Assembly: GCF_003369915.1 (NCBI RefSeq)
Contig: NW_022881614.1
Coordinates: forward strand, 19,942,336 to 20,006,335
Direction of reading: 5' to 3'
Source of the DNA: Drosophila miranda
Taxonomy: Eukaryota; Arthropoda; Insecta; Diptera; Drosophilidae
Length of the DNA: 64,000 nucleotides
The position numbers and the translations under genes are program-made. The stretch's first letter is position 1. Every line of letters begins with the position of its first letter. Of this stretch, positions 1 to 9,315 are shown one piece after another. Below the pieces are notes generated by a model. It was not told the DNA's origin and searched no databases. It was given only the letters and a program-made list of their open reading frames with translations.

Positions 1-3
1 CAT

Positions 4-1955
4 TTGCTAGCTGCACGCAGTCGAGTCACACCCACGAAACCGATCACAATTCCACGAGTCGAACTTTCGGGTGCGCTGCTGGCAGTTAAACTGGCAAAAT
101 GGATCCGGGACCAACTTCGCACTGCAGGACCACCTATGGCAACCTTCTATTGGTCAGATGCTACTATCGTTTTGTTTTGGATAAATGAAGATCCCCACCG
201 ATGGCAAACCTTTGTGTCAAATCGCGTTGGACAGATTTTGGAGCATAGTACATCAACTCAGTGGAGACATGTACCTACTGCGGTAAACCCAGCGGACTGC
301 GCAACTCGTGGCTTAACACCACAAGAGTTAGCAGTACATCCATTATGGTGGTCTGGACCATCATGGCTACAGCAGCCGGAAAGCCAATGGCCGGCAAACG
401 GAGTTCCCAGTCAGGACATCGACAGGACTATAATCGAGGAGAAACCATCAGTTTTGTTCCAAAATGCTGTGCAAGTCTCGGAGGCTCCAGAAGCCTTCAT
501 CCAAAACTCGTCCTCATACGACAGGTTAATATCAGTCATGGCATATGTTCTACGGTTTATACATAACATTCAAGCCAAAGGGGACAAACTGTCTGGACCA
601 CTGAGTGTGCAGGAGCTCGACAACGCTTTAATTCATCTCGTTCGCAGCATTCAACAGGAGGTCTACGCGACAGAGATATTGAGGTTGAAGGGAAACAAGG
701 CACTATCGGGCACACACAAGTTGTGTCAATTATCCCCATTTCTAGATGACCAACAAATTCTACGAGTCAGAGGTCGACTGCGAAATGCAATGCACCTTCC
801 GATAAGCCAGCGACAACCAATGATCATTCCCAATCATCATCATTTTACCGATCTCGTCGTGCGTAATGCCCACCGTCTCGCACTCCACGGCGGCACCGAA
901 TTAACGCTGGCCACTATTCGACACAAATTCTGGATAGTCAACGGAAAACAAACTGTCAAACGCATTCTTCGACAATGCGTCCGATGTTTTCGTCACCGAC
1001 CGAACCCAGCAGCACAATTGATGGCCGATCTTCCCCTACATAGAGTCAATCCGCCAACTCGTGCATTCATCGCCACCGGAGTGGACAATACAGGCGCGTT
1101 CGAAATTCAAGCATCCAGATTCCGTGGACACACAAACTACAAGGCGTATATCGCAGTTTTCATCTGTTTGGCTACAAAGGCAATTCATCTTGAAGCGGTC
1201 ACGGGCTTAACCACCGAACACTTTCTCATGGCCCTACAACGTTTCATCGCGCGTCGGGGCTACTGTCAACACATGTATAGCGACTGCGGCACGAACTTCA
1301 TTGGTGCCGACCGGGCTCTTCAAACCTGGCAAATACATTTGAAACGAGAGCTAAACGAAACGTCCAATGGCATTTTAATCCACCGCATAGTCCTAATTTC
1401 GGAGGCCTTTGGGAGGCAAATGTAAAGTCTGTCAAAACACATCTCTATCGAGCCTTTTCAGGATATAAAATGACCTACGAACAACTTGCTACCGTGCTAA
1501 CACAAATTGAAGCCTGTTTAAATTCCAGGCCATTATGTCCACTAAGCGCGGAGCCGGAGGACCTAGCTGCCCTCACCCCGGCACATTTTCTTATTGGAGA
1601 TTCATTATTAGCACCGCCGGATGTAACGACAAGGGATGTTCCACTCACAGTCCAATTTCTGGAAGGACAGAAAATGATCCGGCAATTTTGGAAACGTTGG
1701 AGTTCGGATTGGCTATCACATCTTCAAGCCCGTCCAAAGTGGCGACATGAAACCGACAATCTACAAGTCAGCGATCTAGTAATTGTCAAGGATGACCGAC
1801 TGTCACCCAACGAGTGGAAACTGGGAAGGATAATAGAAGTTCACCCTGGAGCTGACAGTTTAGTCAGAGTCGCAACTGTTAAAACAGCATCAGGCGTATA
1901 CAAACGATCGGTCTCTAAACTATGTCGGCTACCGTTGCCACAGACCTCAGAATAA
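4..1955 (+). pseudogene. BEL/Pao retrotransposon Pol, 3' part (RNase H-like, integrase, C-terminal domain)
   Basis: The frame enters from the left edge, so the 5' part of the element lies outside the window. The first 473 codons hold a BEL-type RNase H-like region (IPRVELSGALLAVKLAK, then YWSDATIVLFWI), the zinc-binding part of integrase (HGGTELTLATIRHKFW, then CVRCF) and the first catalytic aspartates (TGVDNTG and YSDCGTNFIG). Near 1375-1425 the frame shifts and stops. It resumes in another frame, with GLWEAN supplying the catalytic Glu, and runs through the DUF5641-like tail (RPLCPLSAEPEDL, ALTPAHFLIGDSLL) to the stop at 1953-1955. Integrase normally inserts element cDNA. The frameshift makes this copy non-autonomous. 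It differs clearly in sequence from the nested BEL element at 30125-36300. Assignment to BEL/Pao is firm; the family name is not known to me. Confidence 0.88.
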
Positions 1956-2444
1956 TCCTACCACCGCTGCTAGCTCTATTCGACCATACATGTACCATAA
2001 CGAACACTTTATTTATTCACAGAGCATTCACATGTGACATCCTTTGGTTTCTAATACTGGTCCCAGTATTGGGGGCGGCATGGACGGTTTTCTAAGGGTT
2101 AAACTACAAAGAGAGTGAGAGCGCTCTAACTGCGATTGCCCACTCGGAGAACGGCGTCGTTTCATGCTAGGGCGGCGTAACCTCGTTTCCGATCACCATG
2201 AAGAGTCTTCGTTCGCGTTTCGACGAAATCACAACGACAATTAGCAGTTGCAGCCGGCCGCGCTTAAACCCGTATTACCCATTACATTGTACTCTATACG
2301 CGATTAAGATTAAAGTTTAAGTTGATTGAAGTCCAAATGAATAAATCTCGAATTGTCTATATCGTGTAGTACATTATTAAACGCAAAGATTCCCCAGAGC
2401 ATTTCTGCTCAACATTGAAATCTCGTATCGAGGATTTCACAACA
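1956..2444 (+). mobile_element. 3' untranslated region and probable 3' LTR of the first BEL/Pao element
   Basis: This follows the Pol stop. A purine run (GGGGGCGGCA, about 2071-2080) resembles a polypurine tract. A probable LTR follows from about 2080 to about 2415, ending in CTCAACA and containing AATAAA at about 2339. The matching 5' LTR is outside the window, so the LTR limits are estimates. A short unassigned stretch (2416-2444) separates it from sequence shared with the ERp60 units. Confidence 0.5.
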
Positions 2445-2630
2445 ATATCAGTAAAATCATTTTATTTTAAAATTTTAAAAGCCACGGGCCTGTTAAGGGT
2501 TAATCAATATCAACATATACCGTCTCACTCACACTCACTATACTATGTGCCCTTCACTCGCACTTATTGCTAGCATACGTTAAGGGACTAACTTTTGCCG
2601 ACGAGACCACCTTGTATAATTGCATCATGG
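2445..2630 (+). repeat. Fragment of ERp60 upstream region (remnant of a further unit)
   Basis: This stretch repeats, with few differences, the sequence just upstream of ERp60 A (about 4277-4451) and ERp60 B (about 9055-9239). It stops right before the presumed ERp60 transcription start and is followed by a retroelement LTR instead of the gene. It shows that at least one more copy of the ERp60 upstream sequence once existed here. Confidence 0.8.
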
Positions 2631-2957
2631 TTCAGGCCAGCAGCAGATGAGTGCCGCGCACTGTGCCAACTTCGTGCGCTCCGGTCGGAGCGCTCGGAGG
2701 GGCGCTCGGGAGATTTTACGACCCACGATCCACCCGGCGCTCAAGCCATCATGGAGCATAGATCGTAAGGCCTAGTTTAGTGACGTTTCAACCCCCGTTT
2801 CAAACGCACGATCTACCGCGCGACCCCCGAAATAAATACTACACATTTACCACAAAGCACCACGGCATTTTCTTTTCTTGCGACGGCTACAGGAGGTTTC
2901 ACTTCATCATCCATATCGTCGTTGGAGACTTGAGCTTCGTCCGCCCCCCTACAAACA
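2631..2957 (+). mobile_element. Probable 5' LTR of a second BEL-type element
   Basis: The right border is set by the primer-binding site that follows, and the stretch ends in ACAAACA. AATAAA occurs at about 2830. The left border is where ERp60 upstream homology stops (2628-2631). No partner LTR is in the window, so the limits are inferred. The GC-rich start (about 2680-2710) contains repeated GCGCTCGG motifs. Confidence 0.5.
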
Positions 2958-2958
2958 T

Positions 2959-2976
2959 TGGTCCTTCGAGCCGGAT
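2959..2976 (+). other. tRNA-Tyr-type primer-binding site
   Basis: TGGTCCTTCGAGCCGGAT is the reverse complement of the 3' end of eukaryotic tRNA-Tyr (ending CCGGCTCGAAGGA plus CCA), as I recall that tRNA. Reverse transcription of an LTR element would begin here. It sits one base after the presumed LTR end. Confidence 0.65.
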
Positions 2977-3463
2977 CTTCGCCTAAACAAAAGGAGAAGT
3001 CCACACCAGCAAGCACCGGCGGACAATTCCCAACCTCCAAGATAAGTACGGATTCCCCATCTGCCCATCTCCAGTGGCTCCTCACCTGGTCCCATTCGGC
3101 TGGACATATATACATACATATATATACGTGCCGCGTCTTTCCTTTCACCGTTCTATCGACGGCGCCATATTCTTGGCAATTCCGGGCGCTCTCCGCTTCT
3201 TCGAGTGCTCGTATATACCCACATCTACATACCCAATACAACGGTCGTGCTTATAGTTCCGTTGTCTGTGCAATCAGTTGTGCCACAGTTAAATAAAAAG
3301 AATTCACCTGCAGCGGGACCAATTTTATCCGCCTCCGATCCAGCGCTTGCATTCATACACATATGTATGTATGTATGCATATCTGTCGGTACCCTGTAGA
3401 ACCAAAGGGGTCAATTGACCCCTCTCGAACTAGTTCTGCGCTGTTTACCGCGCAACTAGCTAC

Positions 3464-3560
3464 GCAACTAGTTACGCGGGAAGCGAACGCGGACCAGGTC
3501 TTCGTCGACTACAATGTACTAGTTCTGCAACTAGTTACGCGGGAAGCGAACGCGGACCAG
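3464..3560 (+). repeat. 34-bp direct repeat, two copies 63 bp apart
   Basis: Both copies start GCAACTAGTTACGCGGGAAG and end GCGGACCAG. The spacer also contains a CTAGTTCTG motif found shortly before the first copy (about 3430). This is a small tandem duplication inside the retroelement leader. Confidence 0.85.
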
Positions 3561-3583
3561 TCGAAAAAGAACCGAAAAACGAA

Positions 3584-3612
3584 GCCGCCTTCGGTTTGTT
3601 TTTGAAGGCGGC
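3584..3612 (+). other. Perfect inverted repeat (9-bp stem, 11-base loop)
   Basis: GCCGCCTTC at 3584-3592 pairs with GAAGGCGGC at 3604-3612, with a T-rich loop between. It lies in the retroelement leader RNA and could form a stable hairpin there. Its function is unknown. Confidence 0.75.
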
Positions 3613-3698
3613 AAATAACCGCAATTCCGTGGAGTTACAGTGCCCACTCAGCTAGTTTTTACCGAGCCACGACATGCAATAAGCACCGAAATGGTAAG

Positions 3699-4451
3699 TT
3701 AATCGTGATATTTTACTGTAGTTGCGCTCGTGGAATGAAAGAGACAAGAATTTACACAAACAAAATGCATTTGTTTTCCTCGTTTGCTTTATGCGTTGAT
3801 TTTGTTCACTTCTGTACAACATCTAATCGCTGGAAGAGTCTTTTGTGTAAACATTTATTAAAAAAGTGGAAAAGAATTAATAAATAAATCAAATTAATAT
3901 AAACAGGTACGTGCAAATATATATTATATATTTCAAATAAAATGATGAGCAAAAGGCATTTGCGTAGACTCCGTAAGAGTGAAAGGGAAGCTAACATTGC
4001 AAAGTTAGCGTTGTGCAGGAAAGATAACAGATAACAGCAATGAAATCGATTCTACAGCCAGCTGGCGTTTTGAGCGGCTTAAACTTTATTTTGAGTGAGG
4101 AAATTGTTCTAGCCTATAACGTCCAAGGGTCCAAGGGAAGAAGGCCCTTAGGACCCACAAAGAATTTTTTGCAGCTTTGCTAGGTAAAATACCATTTACA
4201 CTTCTAGAGATTTAAAAATTTTAACTAAAAATGTTGAAGAAAAATTATTAATGGCTGCATAAAATTTAAATATTAATATATCAGTAAAATCATTTTATTT
4301 TAAAATTTTAAAACCCACTGGCCTGTTAAGGGTTAATCAACATCAACATATACCGTCTCACTCACACTCACTATACTATGTGTCCTTCACTCGCACTTAT
4401 TGCTAGCATACGTTAAGGGACTAACTTTTGCCGACGAGACCACCTTGTATA
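3699..4451 (+). repeat. Upstream segment of duplicated unit A
   Basis: Nearly identical to 8475-9245 in unit B. It is AT-rich and non-coding apart from a 30-codon frame from 3942 (MMSKRHLRRLRKSER...), which both units keep and which I do not recognise. It ends at the presumed ERp60 start. Relative to unit B it lacks 8 bases (TCATGGCA) just upstream of the start, a deletion with GCA microhomology. It probably carries ERp60 upstream control sequence; no TATA box is obvious. Confidence 0.7.
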
Positions 4452-4458
4452 ATTGCAC
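4450..4458 (+). promoter_or_regulatory. Probable ERp60 transcription start (Inr-like) in unit A
   Basis: GCACAGTTAG resembles a Drosophila initiator and lies about 80 bases before the ERp60 ATG. All three ERp60 copies share the sequence from CACAGTTAG onward. Unit C begins exactly here and the stray fragment at 2445-2630 ends just before it. Confidence 0.4.
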
Positions 4459-4531
4459 AGTTAGTCTAGTCGCAGTAGGCAGTTGCCGAGTCGAGAAATA
4501 TATTTGCTTCAGATTGTAGTACTGACTAAAA

Positions 4532-6889
4532 ATGATTAAAATGCGGTGTCTGGCAGCTGCCATGCTAATTTTCGGCTACATTGCCACTACATCAGCCGCC
4601 GAGAGTGATGTCCTGGACCTGGGGGACGACAACTTCGCATCCACACTGAAGCAGCAGGAGACGACATTAGTTATGTTCTATGCTCCCTGGTAAGTGCGTG
4701 TGTGTGGTGTGAGGGGAGCGGGCGTGGCAGGTCGGGAGTGCGATTACCTTAATCAGCTTGTTGCGTCTGCTTTTTAATTAAATTGCGCTGCGAAGAATCT
4801 AATTAAAAGCACACGTCAGCGTTAAGAAGAGGGTCGAAACAGAAGAAAAAAAAATAATCTGCGACTACAAAGTCGGCCAGAGCGGCCATTTTAAGAGACG
4901 TAGGGTAGAGGGCAGGCAGCTTCAACCAGCTAATGTGTCAATACAACTATCTCTTTGTTCGCATATGAGTGTGAGTAGATTATTAGGAGAAAACTTCAAA
5001 GCTATCATTTCCAGATACGAGTGCATACGGTTTTTGTATGTGGGCTTGCCGGCCGGTGGCCGATTTCCATCTCCCCGGAGAGCAGTGAAAGAGTTTTTAA
5101 ATTACATTTAATCCCCGCATCGTTGGGCTTATCAGCTCTGGAACATAAGCAGTTTAATTAGACGTTGTTAGCAATAAGAGTGCATGATAAGGCAACCCAA
5201 CTGATAAGTATACGCACCCCATGCTATAATTACAAACTATTCGACTTTTTGGGTAACATGTCTTCCTGTTGTCGTGATAAAAATGATGAACTACTAGCTA
5301 AATTGGTTCGGGAAAAGACTGTGACGTGTCCTAATAGACTTTTTCTGTTCTTATAGGTGCGGCCACTGCAAGCGCCTCAAGCCTGAGTATGCCAAGGCGG
5401 CTGAGCTCGTCAAGGATGATGATCCACCAATTAAGCTGGCCAAGGTTGACTGTACCGAGGCTGGCAAGGAGACCTGCAGCAAGTACTCAGTGAGCGGCTA
5501 TCCAATACTGAAAATATTCCGTCAGGATAAAGTGTCGCAGGACTACAGCGGACCACGTGAGGCCATCGGCATTGCGAAATACATGCGCGCTCAAGTTGGA
5601 CCTCCCTCTAAGAATGTGCGCTCTGTGGAGGAGCTCGCCAAGTTCCTGGACACCAAGGAGACCTCAATCTTTGGTAGCTTTAAAGACATTGACTCCAAGC
5701 TGGCGAAGATCTTCCTCAAGTTTGCCGACAAGAACCGCGAGAAGTATCGCTTTGGCCACAGCAGCGACGAGGAGGTGTTGAAGAAGAATGGTGAAACGTT
5801 AATGATGCCATGTCAAGACTGCAAATGCGTTTATTATACTTTATAGAATTTATTACGCGTCCGGCAATAAAAAATAGCTTTTAAGTTTTGTCCCTTGTCA
5901 CAAATAACCAAACTATTCTATGGCTCTTGTCTTCCGTACAGCGATAAGATTGTGCTGATCCGTGCTCCACATTTGAGCAACAAGTTTGAGGCTTCCACAG
6001 TCAAGTTTGAGGGAAGCGCTGAGTCCGACCTGACCACCTTTATCAAGGAGAATTAGTAAGTGATCTCTTTTCTATAACCTCCCCCAAGCACACTCTTAAT
6101 TTACGTTCGTTCAATCTCTGCAGCCATGGCTTGGTTGGTCATCGTACCCAGGACACTTCGCGGGACTTCCAGAACCCCCTGATCACCGCCTACTACAGCG
6201 TCGACTACCAGAAGAATCCCAAGGGCACCAACTACTGGCGCAACCGTGTCCTCAAGGTGGCCAAGGAATTTGCCGGCCAAATTAGCTTTGCCATCAGCTC
6301 CAAGGACGACTTCCAGCACGAATTGAACGAATACGGCTACGATATTGTTGGTGACAAGCCCATCGTTTTGGCCCGTGATGCCAAGAATCTCAAGTACTCT
6401 CTGAAGGACGAGTGCTCCGTGGAGAACCTACAAGATTTTGTTGAGAAGCTGCTGGCCGACGAACTGGAGCCATATGTCAAGAGCGAACCCGTCCCAGAGT
6501 CGAACGATACTCCGGTCAAGGTGGCTGTAGCTAAGAACTTTGACGATCTGCTGATCAACAACGGCAAGGACACGCTCATTGAGTTCTACGCCCCATGGTG
6601 CGGCCACTGCAAGAAGCTGACTCCCATCTACGAGGAGCTGGCCGAGAAACTGCAAGACGAGGATGTGGTCATTGTCAAAATGGATGCCACGGCCAACGAT
6701 GTGCCACCAGATTTCAATGTGCGTGGATTCCCCACACTCTTCTGGCTCCCCAAGGACTCGAAGAATAAGCCCGTAAGCTACAACGGGGGTCGCGAGGTCG
6801 ATGATTTCATCAAATACATTGCCAAGGAGGCGACCACAGAACTGAAGAGCTTCGACCGTGACGGAAGGCCCAAGAAGACCGAGCTCTAA
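4532..6889 (+). CDS. ERp60: ERp60 protein disulfide isomerase, copy A
   Basis: Exons 4532-4689, 5357-5797, 5942-6055 and 6124-6889 join in phase to 493 codons including the stop, close to the roughly 490 residues usual for ERp60/PDIA3. The product forms and reshuffles disulfides in the ER lumen. Residues 1-23 form a signal peptide (hydrophobic CLAAAMLIFGYIATTSA). An a domain has the first CGHC site (APWCGHCKRLKP, split by intron 1). Two b-type domains follow, then an a' domain with the second site (APWCGHCKKLTP, exon 4). The C-terminus KKTEL is a KDEL-like retention signal. Oddities: the intron 2 donor reads GTTAAT where B and C have GTAAAT, which may weaken splicing; read-through would stop soon after. 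Copy A alone has Cys in DECSVEN, Lys in SFKDIDSK and Lys in DKVSQDY. It is tail-to-tail with cuff A, with 258 bp between stop codons and AATAAA at about 7093. Confidence 0.9.
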
Positions 6890-7147
6890 GCTCCAGGCTC
6901 TAATCTTAACTCTTACTGCTAACTGCGTCGTTAATGTGGTGTAGTGGCGGTGTAACTAGCATTTCCATATTTTTGTAAAAGTCGAATGCATTCTCTTCAA
7001 ATTCTTGATGGGATAAAAATTGTATTAAATTATATATAGTAGTGATGATGATAACGCAGATGAACACAAACCCAACCCCATGAAGATGTCACAATAAACT
7101 TAAAACTTCATTTATCTACTCAACAATGAAATGAAAAATTATTTTCT

Positions 7148-8455
7148 TTAATTCTTATGAAGTGTTGTGGGGGTTAGGTCCTCCATGCGCTCGTCCAACA
7201 TGATGCGAAACCAATCGGGAATGAAGGTATACTGGTTCCTGCCAAGATACGAAGTGTACGAGATCTCCCCCTGGCTAGCATCAAACTTCATCAGATACAC
7301 GTTCTTGGGGCAGTCGACTCCCGACATAAAGCCGCGAATCTGGTCCACCAGCCGCAGCAGGAAATTGACACAGACATTCGGTGACCAGGCTTTTTCCTGC
7401 GCAAACAAATTAAAGTGTTATTTCAATCGGAGTATATTGTATATATGTACTAACGCAGTCCTTCCAAAGTTGGCGCACAGATAGCTTGTTAATGGTGTGC
7501 GCGATGGTGTCGCGGTTAACATTAGCAACGTAAATGTTTTCGATGCCCACCAGAAAGCACTTGGACCACCACTTGAGGGCGTCGCAACGGTTGTGCGTAG
7601 CCCATTCATCCACGCTCATACTGTCTAGGCGAAACTGCAGCTCCGTAAAGACATAATTTAAACTAGCAGGCGAATAAGAGCAAATTTAAACCGATTTTAA
7701 ATGTACATTCAAGGCCCCGTACTTACTTCCCGTCACTTCCTGTCCTAAAACCTTCGGCCAGAACTGGTGAATCGAAAATAAAACGTGTGCCATTTATGCT
7801 GAAGTAAAACACTCCGTTGTATTATCCAGTCGGTTCCATTGGGTCGCATGGTTTCGGCACTGCATTTGCATTCTCTGAAAAAAAAAAAGTACTAAATAGT
7901 AATATTGGATGGGTAATCCAATGCCCTACCGGATAGGAAGTGCCTACGAAGCTTTGCGAGCCAATCAGCATTCAGTTCCTTCATGGGAGATGTTTTTAGA
8001 TCCTCAAGAACCACGGGGCTGATGTAAATCGTGTTTCGATACTTGGTCACGGCGAGGGTCCAGTTCTCCTTCATTTCGTAGGGAGTCCTCAAGATTAGTT
8101 GAAGAACTTCGGTGGTGCACACAATGTCGTAACTGACTTCCACCTCCAGTTTGGCGCTTAGATGGGATGTCCCAGTGCTCTCCATGTACAATAGTATGTT
8201 GTCCAAGCCTGGCTGCGATAAGAGTAAACTTCGCGGAGGACTCGGCTCAGAGTCCCCCAGGTGCACTTGGAATTTTTTCATTTTTGGAACGACTACGTAG
8301 CGCAAGCGATTTGCATTCTTCCCAAATATTCCATATGGCGATAAGCTGAAGCCCCCGTGAACCACTGGCTTAGAAAATTCTGGAAAGTCACATCGGTCCG
8401 CTTTGGTAATAACGTGAGGTTTTATATTTAATAATATTTCATCAGAAATCATCAT
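7148..8455 (-). pseudogene. cuff: cutoff-like Rai1/DXO family gene, copy A (nonsense mutation)
   Basis: Exons 8455-7930, 7874-7727, 7662-7455 and 7396-7148 join in phase at all three junctions (376 codons plus stop), which supports the model. Rai1/DXO features include FSLSPYGIFGKNANRLRYVV near residue 40, DSPVLAEGF then YVFTELQF in the middle, and EWATHNRCDALKWWSKCFLV. The catalytic ExD and ELK motifs of active DXO enzymes read as EGF and ELQ, which fits Cutoff, a catalytically dead relative that acts with Rhino at piRNA clusters in germline nuclei. The copy is dead because codon 193 (7824-7822) is TAA where copy C has CAA. Its 5' flank is cut at about 8470 by the start of unit B, so the native promoter is gone. 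The family call is strong; the name cuff rests on the lost catalytic residues and probable Muller C location. Confidence 0.75.
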
Positions 8456-8474
8456 GGATTCATCTGATAATTAA

Positions 8475-9245
8475 TTAATCGTGATATTTTACTGTAGTTG
8501 CGCTCGTGGAATGAAAGAGACAAGAATTTACACAAACAAAATGCATTTCTTTTCCTCGTTTGCTTTATGCGTTGATTTTGTTCACTTCTGTACAACATCT
8601 AATCGCTGGAAAAGTCTTTTGTGTAAACATTTATAAAAAAGTGGAATAGAATTAATAAATAAATCAAATTAATATAAACAGGTACGTGCAAATATATATT
8701 ATATATTTCAAATAAAATGATGAGCAAAAGGCATTTGCGTAGACTCCGTAAGAGTGAAAGGGAAGCTAACATTGCAAAGTTAGCGTTGTGCAGGAAAGAT
8801 AACAGATAACAGCAATGAAATCGATTCTACAGCCAGCTGGCGTTTTGAGCGGCTTAAACTTTATTTTGAGTGAGGAAATTGTTCTAGCCTATAACGTCCA
8901 AGGGTCCAAGGGAAGAAGGCCCTTAGGACCCACAAAGAATTTTTTGCAGCTTTGCTAGGAAAAATACCATTTACACTTCTAGAGATTTAAAAATTTTAAC
9001 TAAAAATGTTGAAGAAAAATTATTAATGGCTGCATAAAATTTAAATATTAATATATCAGTAAAATCATTTTATTTTAAAATTTTAAAACCCACTGGCCTG
9101 TTAAGGGTTAATCAACATCAACATATATCGTCTCACTCACACTCACTATACTATGTGCCCTTCACTCGCACTTATTGCTACGCATACGTTAAATGACTAA
9201 CTTTTGCCGACGAGACCACCTTGTATAATTGCATCATGGCACAGT
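8475..9245 (+). repeat. Upstream segment of duplicated unit B
   Basis: Second copy of 3699-4451, joined directly to the 5' end of cuff A within AATTAATTAATC. It retains CATCATGG just before the initiator-like CACAGTTAG, which unit A has lost. It keeps the same 30-codon frame as unit A. Confidence 0.75.
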
Positions 9246-9315
9246 TAGTCTAGTCGCAGTAGGCAGTTGCCGAGTCGAGAAATATATTTGCTTCAGATTT
9301 TAGTACTGACTAAAA

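Larger units (their letters stand above)
2977..3698 (+). mobile_element. Leader region of the second BEL-type element, truncated
   Basis: No convincing coding frame is present. It holds TA-rich simple sequence (3105-3128, 3355-3380), a 34-bp direct repeat (3464-3497 and 3527-3560, period 63) and a perfect 9-bp stem (3584-3592 with 3604-3612). It ends at ATGGTAAGT (about 3691-3699), where the duplicated gene unit A begins. Gag and Pol of this element are absent. Confidence 0.55.

Noticed and set aside
2780..3300. Several open frames over the second BEL-type LTR and leader
   Set aside because: They cross the primer site and LTR border and have no recognisable domain.
4690..5356. 63-codon open frame at 5165 and its copies at 9949 and 18136
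   Set aside because: It lies in ERp60 intron 1 and runs into the acceptor site. No independent coding evidence.
6101..6655. Minus-strand frames opposite ERp60 exon 4 (also in copies B and C)
   Set aside because: Shadows of a conserved coding exon.
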